Part shown: in pieces, positions 1 to 9,977 of the stretch
Position numbering within the stretch: the first letter of the stretch is position 1
How the letters are laid out: the number at the start of each line of letters is the position of its first letter
Assembly: GCA_902802215.1 (NCBI GenBank)
Contig: CADCLH010000041.1
Span: 1-12,035 of the forward strand
Length of the DNA: 12,035 nt
From: Oscillospiraceae bacterium
GTDB taxonomy: Bacteria; Bacillota; Clostridia; Oscillospirales; Oscillospiraceae
Direction: 5' to 3'
Made by a program: the position numbers and the translations under genes
The notes under the pieces: model-generated
Seen by the model: the letters and a program-made list of their open reading frames with translations, nothing else
The model's database searches: none
Told to the model about the DNA's origin: nothing

Positions 1-1149
1 GGCCTCGGCGCGATGATCGCCGCGTGCCTGATCTGCGCGCTGCTCGGCGGTCTCGGCGGCGGCGCTCTCGTCGGAACCGTGATGGATTCCCGGGTCTCCG
101 CGCTGGAGGAGAACGTCTCCGCCCTCGCCGCCGACGGGAAGCAGGCGCTCCCCGCCCCCGTCCTTTCCAGCGGCGCGACCGTCTCGGCCAGCTCCAACGG
201 TCTGGCCCTGAGCGCGGGCGATATCTATGATCTGGCCTGCCAGCAGGTCGTCGGCGTGACCACCGACGTCACCTACACCAACTTCTTCGGTATGACGAGC
301 TCCGCCGCGCTCAGCGGCTCCGGCTTCATCATCTCCGAGGACGGCTACATCCTCACCAACTACCACGTAGTCGAGGACGCGGTCAAGAACAAGCTGGACA
401 TCAACGTCATCCTGCATGACGGCACCCGTTACACGGCGCAGTTCGTGGGCGGCGATGCCGACAACGACGTGGCCGTCCTCAAGATCGAGGCCAGCGGCCT
501 CAACGCCGCCGTCATCGGCGACAGCGACGCGCTGCGCGTGGGCGACGCGGTCTACGCGGTCGGCAACCCCCTGGGCGAGCTGGACTTCTCCATGACCACC
601 GGCCACGTCAGCGCCAAGGACCGCGTGATCCGGACCTCGACCAGCCCCTCCGGCGTGACCATGTTCCAGGTCGACGCGCCCATCAACTCCGGCAACTCCG
701 GCGGCCCCGTCTATAACGATCAGGGCCAGGTGGTCGGCATCGTCACCGCCAAGCCCGCCAGCTCCGGCGTCGACGGCATCGGCTTCGCCATCCCGATCAA
801 GGACGCCTCCTCGATCACCGGCGATCTGCTGACCAAGGGCTACGTCACCGGCAAGGCCCATCTGGGCGTCGTGGTCAACCGCAATTACAGCGAGATCTAC
901 GCCCAGTACTACGGCTGGCCCATGGGCGTGTACGTCGACGAGGTCACCAAGGGCAGCTGCGCCGAGAAGGCCGGGATCGAGACCGGCGACATCATCACCA
1001 AGTTCGACGGCGCCGAGCTCAAGAGCTTCGACGAGCTGCGCGCCGCCATCAAGCGGCATCACGCCGGCGACAGCGTGGAGCTCGAGGTCTACCATGCCGA
1101 CGAGGCCCGCACCGTCACGATCGTCCTCGACGAGGAAAAGCCCGATTGA
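1..1149 (+). CDS. htrA: HtrA/DegP-family serine protease with C-terminal PDZ domain (5' partial)
   Basis: Membrane-anchored S1C-family protease, expected to degrade or handle misfolded proteins outside the membrane. Numbering from the first in-frame ATG (position 13), a hydrophobic Gly/Ala/Leu segment at residues 1-24 is a signal anchor. A low-complexity linker follows (about 25-65). The trypsin-like domain (about 66-275) carries the triad His118 (in TNYHVV), Asp152 (in DNDVAVLKI) and Ser229 (in GNSGGP). One PDZ domain spans about 281-372 (GVYVDEV, AGIETGDIITKFDG). The frame stays open to the window edge and the anchor begins right there. Family members usually have a cytoplasmic stretch before it, so the true start probably lies upstream. 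Position 13 has no room for a visible ribosome site. The family is certain; the exact orthologue is not. A terminator follows at 1210-1246. Confidence 0.93.
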   Translation, partial: GLGAMIAACLICALLGGLGGGALVGTVMDSRVSALEENVSALAADGKQALPAPVLSSGATVSASSNGLALSAGDIYDLACQQVVGVTTDVTYTNFFGMTSSAALSGSGFIISEDGYILTNYHVVEDAVKNKLDINVILHDGTRYTAQFVGGDADNDVAVLKIEASGLNAAVIGDSDALRVGDAVYAVGNPLGELDFSMTTGHVSAKDRVIRTSTSPSGVTMFQVDAPINSGNSGGPVYNDQGQVVGIVTAKPASSGVDGIGFAIPIKDASSITGDLLTKGYVTGKAHLGVVVNRNYSEIYAQYYGWPMGVYVDEVTKGSCAEKAGIETGDIITKFDGAELKSFDELRAAIKRHHAGDSVELEVYHADEARTVTIVLDEEKPD

Positions 1150-1209
1150 TCCGGGCACCTGAAATTGCTACTGTTCTACTCCTATAAATCCTCTCTTTTC
1201 TCCCAAACG

Positions 1210-1246
1210 AAGGTCCGCGTAGGCAACTGCGCGGATCTTTGTTTTC
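1210..1246 (+). terminator. Rho-independent terminator after the HtrA-like gene
   Basis: Arms 1210-1219 and 1230-1239 form a 10-bp stem with one G-U pair around a 10-nt loop, followed by TTGTTTT. It lies 60 bp after the protease stop and just before the promoter of the next gene, so it separates the two transcription units. Confidence 0.75.
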
Positions 1247-1252
1247 CCCCTC

Positions 1253-1280
1253 TTGATTTTTCCGCAGGATACGGTAAAAT
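1253..1280 (+). promoter_or_regulatory. Sigma-A type promoter for the phosphoribosyltransferase gene
   Basis: TTGATT (1253-1258), a 16-nt spacer and TAAAAT (1275-1280) match -35 and -10 hexamers. Transcription would start near 1287, giving a leader of about 35 nt that contains the ribosome site at 1308-1314. Position between a terminator and an SD site supports the call. Confidence 0.6.
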
Positions 1281-1320
1281 GATCCTGTTCTCATCTAACC
1301 ATTTTTCGGGAGGAATCATC

Positions 1321-1875
1321 ATGACTTACGAAATGGATATCGCCGGGCTCAAGCGCGAGCTGCCCCTTTGCAAGCTCAACGACGAGCTGTGCATCGGCGC
1401 CTTCGTCATGTTCGGCGACGTCGAGCTGACGATCCACTGCGCGAAGGAGCTTCTCAAGCGCGCGCCGGAATACGACTACATCATCGCCCCCGAGGCCAAG
1501 GCCATCCCCCTGGCCTATGAGATGGCGCGCCAGAGCGGAGCAAAGCGCCACTTCATCGCCCGCAAGAACGCGAAGGCCTATATGCAGGGCACCTTCGAGG
1601 TCAGCGTCAAGTCCATCACCACCATGGGCGTGCAGCGCCTGGTCCTCGACGCCGAGGACGCCAAAGCGATCAGCGGCAAGCGCATGCTCATCGTCGACGA
1701 CGTGATCTCCACCGGCGAGTCCCTGCACGCGGTCGAGACGCTGGTCGAGAAGGCCGGCGGCATCGTGGCCGGACGCATGGCCGTGCTCGCCGAGGGCGAC
1801 GCCCAGAACCGCGACGACATCATCGTTCTGGCCCCCCTGCCCCTGTTCAGCGCCGACGGCACCCCGAAGGCGTAA
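1321..1875 (+). CDS. Purine-type phosphoribosyltransferase (Apt-like family)
   Basis: 184-residue type I phosphoribosyltransferase, expected to join a purine base (adenine or a related base) to PRPP in salvage. The PRPP-binding signature is at about 123-135 (RMLIVDDVISTGES region, with the paired Asp residues and the TGES phosphate loop). The segment EAKAIPLAYEMA (about 58-69) is the conserved N-terminal base/PRPP-contact region of Apt-like proteins, and SITTMGVQ lies in the flexible hood. Length matches adenine phosphoribosyltransferase (about 170-185). I chose ATG 1321 because GGGAGGA (1308-1314) sits 6 nt upstream. An in-frame ATG at 1165 would read through the terminator and promoter. The gene is monocistronic, with its own promoter and a strong terminator. 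Base specificity (adenine, xanthine or other) cannot be read from the sequence, so no symbol is given. Confidence 0.88.
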   Translation: MTYEMDIAGLKRELPLCKLNDELCIGAFVMFGDVELTIHCAKELLKRAPEYDYIIAPEAKAIPLAYEMARQSGAKRHFIARKNAKAYMQGTFEVSVKSITTMGVQRLVLDAEDAKAISGKRMLIVDDVISTGESLHAVETLVEKAGGIVAGRMAVLAEGDAQNRDDIIVLAPLPLFSADGTPKA

Positions 1876-1887
1876 GCGCTCAAAAGA

Positions 1888-1925
1888 TGAAAAAGCAGCA
1901 GCTCGGTTGAGCTGCTGCTTTTTCA
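1888..1925 (+). terminator. Strong terminator hairpin after the phosphoribosyltransferase gene
   Basis: Perfect 17-bp stem, arms 1888-1904 and 1909-1925, around the tetraloop GGTT. The 3' arm ends in a T5 tract and the 5' arm begins with A5, so it can stop transcription from both sides. It starts 12 bp after the stop codon. Confidence 0.92.
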
Positions 1926-1937
1926 TTGCCGCTCTCC

Positions 1938-1973
1938 CGTCCTTGCGAGGAGCGAAGCGACGAGGCAATCCGT
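1938..1973 (+). repeat. Left terminal inverted repeat of copy 1
   Basis: 36 nt beginning CGTCCTTGCGAGGAGCGAAG and ending GGCAATCCGT. It matches the reverse complement of 2443-2478 at 34 of 36 positions. The unit can also fold on itself through TTGC/GCAA. Confidence 0.9.
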
Positions 1974-2442
1974 TCTTCTCGCGCCGGTTTGCAGGAGGTA
2001 AGCTGCGTAAATCAAGACCCATTTCTCTTTTCGGTACTTGCCCGAAAAGAGAAACGGTTCTTGGACTCCAAAGAGAAAAGGGCGCTTCCGCGCGGGTTTC
2101 CCGCTGACAAAAGTCGAGCCGATACCCGCGGATATCCTGCCTTGTTCCCAAAACCGGGTGCAATCGTGGAATAGGCTGTCGCCTCTGTTTCCGCGCGGAG
2201 ACGCTTCGCATGGCGCTGCGTGGTGCAGGCGGTGAGGTTTTTGCAGCGTCTTCCCGCTGCGCCCCGAGGAATCCAACGGGGGTCCGCAGACCCCCTTGGC
2301 CGTTTCAATTAGGGAGAGTCAAGGGAGGGGAAGAATTCGGAATCTTCCCCTCCCTTGCGGCGTTTCTTTTGTCACTTTTCTTTGGTCCGAAACAAAGAAA
2401 AGTGAATCACGCAGGTCATGTCCTGCAACCACGACACGGAAA

Positions 2443-2478
2443 ACGGATTGCCGCGTCGCTTCGCTCCTCGCAATGACG
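2443..2478 (-). repeat. Right terminal inverted repeat of copy 1
   Basis: Reverse complement begins CGTCATTGCGAGGAGCGAAG and pairs with 1938-1973 except at two positions. From memory, this short motif (ATTGCGAGG, a variable core, GGCAATCC) recurs in intergenic DNA of many unrelated bacteria. I have not checked this. Confidence 0.9.
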
Positions 2479-2501
2479 TGCAGGGGGCAGGCGGGGCGGA
2501 G

Positions 2502-2538
2502 CGCGAAAGCGCCCGGCCAAAGGCCGGGCGCTTTCGCG
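2502..2538 (-). terminator. GC-rich hairpin terminator after the acyltransferase gene
   Basis: Perfect 17-bp stem, arms 2502-2518 and 2522-2538, with a 3-nt loop. It starts 1 nt after the minus-strand stop (2540-2542). The T tract on the minus strand is only the TTT inside the stem, so termination would rest on the very stable stem. It closes the hprK-to-acyltransferase gene cluster. Confidence 0.75.
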
Positions 2539-2539
2539 T

Positions 2540-3664
2540 TCATTCGTCGCGCAGGAGCTTTTTTCCAAGGGCGAAGAGCGCGTCCCAGAGGCGGTTCAGC
2601 GCGTTCTCCAGCGGCGGGCAGACGCGGTCGACCAGGCGCGCCCACAGCGGGGCGGCGAAGCGGCGGCGCAGCGCCTCGAGCGTCAGGCCGACGGCGAAGA
2701 TCAGCAGCACGCTGCCGACCGCGTGCAGGGGCAGAAGCGGCGAGTCGGTGAACGCCCGCGTGTGCAGGATGTCCTGCCAGAGCGCGAGACTGACGAGCCC
2801 GTTCGACTGGAACAGATAGACGCCGACGGTCAGCGCGCCGAGCCGGGAGACGAAGCCGCCGCTGCGGGCGTCCCGGCAGGCGAAGCCGCACAGCAGCAGC
2901 AGCGCCGCGAGGATCGAGACCGGGCTTGTGCCGCTCCAGAGGAAGCGGTTGCTCTCCAGAAGCGCGTCGACGTTTCCCGCGCGGATCCGGAGCAGATCGC
3001 GCCCGCCGACGAACAGGGCGCAGGCCAGAAGAAGCAGCACGCCGAGCAACAAACAGCGGTCCCCGACCCGCCTGTCCCTCGGCATGCGCAGCCGGACGTA
3101 GCCCGCGCACAGATAGAGGGCGACGAAGGAGGTCATCGTATAGCCGGCGAGAGCATCCATGATCCGGGGGACGCCGACGCACAGAAACAGCGCCAGCAGG
3201 CACAGCAGCGCGTGCTGCCGTCGGTCGAGCACATGCAGCAGGCGGTTGAGAAAGGGCGAGCAGAGCATCAGCGCCACATAGTAGCTCATGAACCAGTAAT
3301 GCATCCGGGTCAGCGGGAACAGCGCGTCCTTCACCGCGGCGGCGCCGATGCGGCTCCGGTCGAGCAGGGCGAAGACCAGCAGCGCGCCGAGGGTATAGAA
3401 CCAGATCGTCCCCATCAGCGTCAGCAGCTTTTTGAGCGTGAAGCGCCCCTCGGTCATGAAATAGCCCGAGATCAGCACGAACAGCAGCATCCCGACCCAG
3501 CCGCTCATGCCGAACAGATCCACGAAGAGCTTGTTGGGGGAGAGGGCCAGCTCCTCGTCGAAAAAGCCCCAGATGCAGTAGTGATAGCAGACGATCATCA
3601 GCATGCTCACCAGACGCAGCCGTTCCATATTCGCGTTGCGTCCGGCGTTCTGTTTCCCGGTCAT
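2540..3664 (-). CDS. Acyltransferase-3 family integral membrane protein
   Basis: 374-residue polytopic membrane protein. Most of its length is hydrophobic, with roughly 9-10 likely membrane segments. The N-terminus carries the family pattern MERLRLVSMLMIVCYHY, with Arg15, Arg17 and the putative catalytic His28. The C-terminal VGVYLFQSNGLVSLALW resembles the last conserved helix of this family. Such enzymes typically O-acetylate or otherwise acylate surface polysaccharides or lipids; the substrate here is unknown. I chose ATG 3664 because AAGGAG (3673-3678) is 8 nt upstream. An ATG at 3682 overlapping the dnaE stop has no ribosome site, and the longer open frame to 3880 runs inside dnaE. It lies 17 bp after dnaE, so it is probably translated from the same mRNA, though it has no known link to replication. 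No SGNH domain is attached. Confidence 0.85.
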   Translation of the reverse strand: MTGKQNAGRNANMERLRLVSMLMIVCYHYCIWGFFDEELALSPNKLFVDLFGMSGWVGMLLFVLISGYFMTEGRFTLKKLLTLMGTIWFYTLGALLVFALLDRSRIGAAAVKDALFPLTRMHYWFMSYYVALMLCSPFLNRLLHVLDRRQHALLCLLALFLCVGVPRIMDALAGYTMTSFVALYLCAGYVRLRMPRDRRVGDRCLLLGVLLLLACALFVGGRDLLRIRAGNVDALLESNRFLWSGTSPVSILAALLLLCGFACRDARSGGFVSRLGALTVGVYLFQSNGLVSLALWQDILHTRAFTDSPLLPLHAVGSVLLIFAVGLTLEALRRRFAAPLWARLVDRVCPPLENALNRLWDALFALGKKLLRDE

Positions 3665-3681
3665 TTGTACCGCTCCTTGCA

Positions 3682-7164
<3,483 letters not shown>

Positions 7165-7168
7165 GGCG

Positions 7169-8071
7169 TTACTCCTTCGGCGCGAGGCTCATGATCTTTT
7201 TCAGGCGGTGGCTCAGGCAGCTCTTGGTGACGGGCGGGACGCTCAGCACCGCCAGGTCCGCAAGACTCGCCTCGGGATTGGTCACGCGCAGCAGCGCCGC
7301 GTCGCGCAGCGGCTCCGGCAGCACGTCGAGCGTGCCGTACTCCTTCACGATGCGGCGGATGGCCGCGAGCTGCTCCTGCGCGGCCGCGACGGTCTTGTCC
7401 GCGTTGGCCGTGTCGCAGTTGATCTGCCGGGTGACGGTGTTGCGCATCTCCTTGTCCACCTTGGCGGTCATCACGGCCAGCGCCGTGGTCGGCGCGCCGA
7501 TGGCCGTGAAGAAGTCGGCGATCGCGTCGGCCTGCTTGAAATACAGCAGCGCGTTGCCCGCGCGCTCGGTCTCCCGCGGGGAGAAGCCCATCTCCAGCAG
7601 CAGGCTGTGCGCCTCGCGGCTGACGCTGCGGTGCGCGGTGGCCAGCTCCAGATGGTAGCGCTTTTCGGGGTCGGTCACGCTGCCGCCCGCCAGGAACGCG
7701 CCCCGGATGAAGGCCGCGCGGGCGGCGTCCTCCTCGAGGACGCCGTAGTTGATGTGGTGCGAGAGCGAGCCGAGCCGCTCCATCCCGAAGGCCTCGAAGA
7801 TGCGGGAGAGCTTCTTCTCGTCCCGGATCACGAGGCTGCGCTTGCCGGCCGCGCCCGCGTCCGGCAGCACGTCGAAGTCCAGCTGAAAGGCGCGTTTAAA
7901 GAGCCGCGGCAGACGCGCGGCAAAGTCCGGGCTCGCGGTGATGACGCGGATCTCCCTGGCCGAGAAGCTGTGGCAGTAGAGCAGCACGCCGTAGCTCTCG
8001 GCCACGGCGAGGTCCTTTCGCTCGCAGCGGTCGCGGCAGAGCTCGGCCTTGGCCCCGGAAGAGAAGGACAT
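7169..8071 (-). CDS. whiA: WhiA-family DNA-binding protein
   Basis: 300-residue WhiA homologue. Known members combine a catalytically dead homing-endonuclease fold with a C-terminal helix-turn-helix and influence sporulation in Streptomyces and cell division or chromosome handling in Bacillus. Visible here: the N-terminal WhiA region, the LAGLIDADG-like second half around 120-145 (FIRGAFLAGGSVTDPEKRYH), the family signature RQINCDTAN at 215-223, and the helix-turn-helix at about 265-297 (NPEASLADLAVL, CLSHRLKKI). Length is close to the usual 300-330. The SD AGGAGG (8079-8084) overlaps the TAG stop of rapZ and lies 7 nt before ATG 8071. The gap to rapZ is only 11 bp, leaving no room for the yvcK/mgfK gene often found at this point. 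Confidence 0.96.
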   Translation of the reverse strand: MSFSSGAKAELCRDRCERKDLAVAESYGVLLYCHSFSAREIRVITASPDFAARLPRLFKRAFQLDFDVLPDAGAAGKRSLVIRDEKKLSRIFEAFGMERLGSLSHHINYGVLEEDAARAAFIRGAFLAGGSVTDPEKRYHLELATAHRSVSREAHSLLLEMGFSPRETERAGNALLYFKQADAIADFFTAIGAPTTALAVMTAKVDKEMRNTVTRQINCDTANADKTVAAAQEQLAAIRRIVKEYGTLDVLPEPLRDAALLRVTNPEASLADLAVLSVPPVTKSCLSHRLKKIMSLAPKE

Positions 8072-8082
8072 GGTCTCCCCTC

Positions 8083-8940
8083 CTATTTCTGGATGTCGCG
8101 GTTGACGTTCACGGACTTGTAGCCCTTGGCCTTGAGGTACTCGTTCACGGCCGAGGCGATGCAGACGCTGCGGTGGCGGCCGCCCGTGCAGCCGATGGCG
8201 ATGGTCAGGCTGGTCTTGCCCTCCTCCACATACAGCGGGACCAGGAAGTCCAGCATGTCCGCCAGCTTGGTCATGAAGGTGCGGGTCTGGACGCTGCGGA
8301 AGACGTACTCGGCCACCTGGCGGTCGAGCCCGGTCATCGGGCGCAGCTCCTCCAGATAGAAGGGGTTGGGCAGGAAGCGCACGTCGAACATCAGATCGGC
8401 GTCGAGCGGGATGCCGTACTTGAAGCCGAAGGCCTCGACCGTGATGTCGATCTCGCGGCGGCTGCCCTCGGGCGAAAACAGCGTGAACAGCCGCGCCTGC
8501 AGCTGCCCGAGCGTGAGCGCGGAGCTGTTGACGATGTAGTCCGCGCGCTCGCGCACCGGGGTCAGCAGGTCGATCTCCTTATAGACGGCGTCCTCGATCG
8601 TGCTGCCGCGCTGGGCCAGCGGGTGGGGACGGCGCGACTCCTTGTAGCGGCGCACGATGGTCGGCACGTCCGCGTCCATGTACAGGATGCGGACGTTGCA
8701 GTTCATCTCCTTGAGCTGGTCGATGGTCGTCAGCAGCTCGTCGAAGCTGTTCTTGGAGCGCACGTCGGTCACCAGCGCGACCTTCTCGTAGCGGCCGCCG
8801 GTGGCGATGCAGAGCTCGGCGAATTTGGGCATCAGCGCGACCGGCATGTTGTCGACGCAGTAGTAGTCCAGGTCCTCCAGCATGTCGGCGACGCGGCTCT
8901 TGCCCGCGCCGGACAGGCCCGTGATAATCAGAAAATCCAT
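8083..8940 (-). CDS. rapZ: RapZ family P-loop nucleotide-binding protein (YvcJ)
   Basis: 285-residue RapZ/YvcJ protein, the usual family length. The N-terminal P-loop is GLSGAGKS (8-15). A middle segment has DVRFLPNPF (about 184-192), and the C-terminal domain carries GCTGGRHRS (250-258), the family hallmark. Members bind and hydrolyse ATP or GTP. In enterobacteria RapZ controls glucosamine-6-phosphate synthase through small RNAs; in Bacillus YvcJ affects competence, and the mechanism in Firmicutes is less clear. Start 8940 has AAAGGA at 8947-8952 inside the murB end, with a 3-bp gap after the murB stop, so coupled translation is likely. Placement next to a wall-precursor gene fits a role in amino-sugar and envelope metabolism, but that is inference. 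Confidence 0.97.
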   Translation of the reverse strand: MDFLIITGLSGAGKSRVADMLEDLDYYCVDNMPVALMPKFAELCIATGGRYEKVALVTDVRSKNSFDELLTTIDQLKEMNCNVRILYMDADVPTIVRRYKESRRPHPLAQRGSTIEDAVYKEIDLLTPVRERADYIVNSSALTLGQLQARLFTLFSPEGSRREIDITVEAFGFKYGIPLDADLMFDVRFLPNPFYLEELRPMTGLDRQVAEYVFRSVQTRTFMTKLADMLDFLVPLYVEEGKTSLTIAIGCTGGRHRSVCIASAVNEYLKAKGYKSVNVNRDIQK

Positions 8941-8943
8941 CGT

Positions 8944-9945
8944 TTATCCTTTCTCTTCTTCGACGCCCGGGCCCCAGACACGGTGCAGCGGGACCTGCGG
9001 GCCGTGGTCCTCGAGCTTGAAGTCCGGCGGCAGCAGGATCATCTCCGGCTCGAGCGCGATCTTGCTGTGCTCGTAGACGGTCCTGCGGATGTGGCGCATG
9101 AGCTCGTGCACCTCGTGCGAGGTGGCGCCGCCGCGGTTGACGACGAAGCCCGCGTGCTTCTCGGACACCTGCGCGCCGCCGATCGCATAGCCCTTGAGCC
9201 CGGCCTGCTCGATCAGCGCGGCGGCGTAGTGGCCCTCGGGCCGCTTGAAGGCGCTGCCCGCCGAGGGCAGGTCGAGCGGCTGCTTGTCGCGGCGGCGGGC
9301 GTTGAGCTCGCGCATCTTGTCGGCGATGGCCGCGCCGTCGCCGGGTTCGAGCCGGAACACCGCCGAGAGGATGACGATGCCGCCGGTCTTCTGGAACAGG
9401 CTCGTGCGGTAGCCGAAGCGGCACTGCTCGTTGGTGAGCTCATACATGGCCTGCTCGGGCAGGTACTGGACGACGACGCTCTCGACGACGTCCTTGAGCT
9501 CGCCGCCGTAGGCGCCCGCGTTCATGATGAGGCCGCCGCCCACGGTGCCCGGGATGCCGGAGGCAAACTCCAGCCCTTTCAGGGCGTTTTGCTGGGCAAA
9601 GCCCGCGAGGCGCGCCAGCGAGACCCCGCACTCGGCGTAGATCGCCCCGTCGGGCAGCAGGAAGAGCCGGTCGAGCTTCGCGGTGCTGATGAGAAAGAGC
9701 TCGGGCAGCCCCTCGTCCGGGAAGAGGATGTTGGTGCCGTTGCCGAGCATGTAGGGCGCGAGCTCGTGCTTCTTGAGCAGGTAGCACAGGCGGCAGAGGC
9801 TCGTCACGTCCTGCGGCACGGCCAGCGCGCGCGCCGGGCCTCCGATCTTGAAGGAGCAGTGCGCGGCCATGGGCTCGTTCTCGTGCAGCTCGAGCCCGGG
9901 CAGGGCCTGACGGATCTCCTGTATGGCAAGTTCCAGTTGTTCCAT
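8944..9945 (-). CDS. murB: UDP-N-acetylenolpyruvoylglucosamine reductase (MurB)
   Basis: 333-residue FAD enzyme that reduces the enolpyruvyl group of UDP-GlcNAc-enolpyruvate with NADPH to give UDP-MurNAc, the second committed step of cytoplasmic peptidoglycan precursor synthesis. FAD-binding motifs are LGNGTN (67-72) and GIPGTVGGG (130-138). The active site shows Arg180 in GYRTS, Ser231 in SAGSAFK as proton donor, and Glu301 in EPEM. The YR-S arrangement and the length match the type II (Gram-positive) MurB class. I chose ATG 9945: GGAG at 9953-9956 is 7 nt upstream. The GTG at 9951, two codons earlier, would have the same site only 1 nt away. The region between hprK and this gene is filled by a palindromic repeat. 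No convincing promoter for murB is seen beyond a lone TAAAAT at 9966-9971 (minus strand). Confidence 0.97.
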   Translation of the reverse strand: MEQLELAIQEIRQALPGLELHENEPMAAHCSFKIGGPARALAVPQDVTSLCRLCYLLKKHELAPYMLGNGTNILFPDEGLPELFLISTAKLDRLFLLPDGAIYAECGVSLARLAGFAQQNALKGLEFASGIPGTVGGGLIMNAGAYGGELKDVVESVVVQYLPEQAMYELTNEQCRFGYRTSLFQKTGGIVILSAVFRLEPGDGAAIADKMRELNARRRDKQPLDLPSAGSAFKRPEGHYAAALIEQAGLKGYAIGGAQVSEKHAGFVVNRGGATSHEVHELMRHIRRTVYEHSKIALEPEMILLPPDFKLEDHGPQVPLHRVWGPGVEEEKG

Positions 9946-9977
9946 GGTCACACTCCGGATGGATGATTTTAATTAAC

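Larger units (their letters stand above)
1938..2478 (+). repeat. Structured ~541-bp repeat element, copy 1 (complete)
   Basis: Non-coding element between convergent genes, recurring in the same orientation at 11582-12035. It is bounded by 36-bp inverted ends and holds a series of hairpins: 2022-2034/2042-2054 (13 bp), 2092-2096/2100-2104 (5 bp), 2173-2176/2181-2184 (4 bp), 2278-2284/2289-2295 (7 bp, extended by CCAA/TTGG around a bulged C), 2320-2334/2343-2357 (15 bp) and 2372-2384/2393-2405 (13 bp). Positions 2125-2200 match copy 2 at 75 of 76 bases. Elsewhere loops and stems diverge, but pairing is kept. The two ends are also related to each other for about 70-120 bp inward, including a T/C-rich hairpin at mirrored positions. 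No transposase, no convincing coding frame and no target-site duplication are visible. It could be a MITE-like mobile element or a structured RNA. The outer boundary may extend to 2496 on the right. Confidence 0.88.

Noticed and set aside
1165..1320. N-terminal extension of the phosphoribosyltransferase from an ATG at 1165
   Set aside because: It would cross a terminator hairpin and a promoter; ATG 1321 has a clear SD and the family length.
2038..2235. Conserved plus-strand reading frame inside the structured repeat, shared with 11587-11883
   Set aside because: Over the aligned part, about 8 codons differ non-synonymously and 2 synonymously, the upstream parts of the frames are unrelated, and no SD site is present. 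Conservation is at the nucleotide level.
2012..2308. Minus-strand reading frame in the repeat (MKRPRG...), shared with 11768-11956
   Set aside because: It would start at TTG without an SD, codon changes between copies are at least as often non-synonymous as synonymous, and in copy 2 the frame closes much earlier. Probably a source of spurious hypothetical proteins.
1938..2478. CRISPR array or tRNA/rRNA remnant in the repeat region
   Set aside because: No regularly spaced short direct repeats with unique spacers, and no cloverleaf or rRNA-like sequence was recognised.
9946..9951. GTG start of murB at 9951
   Set aside because: The only SD (9953-9956) would be 1 nt away; ATG 9945 has normal 7-nt spacing.
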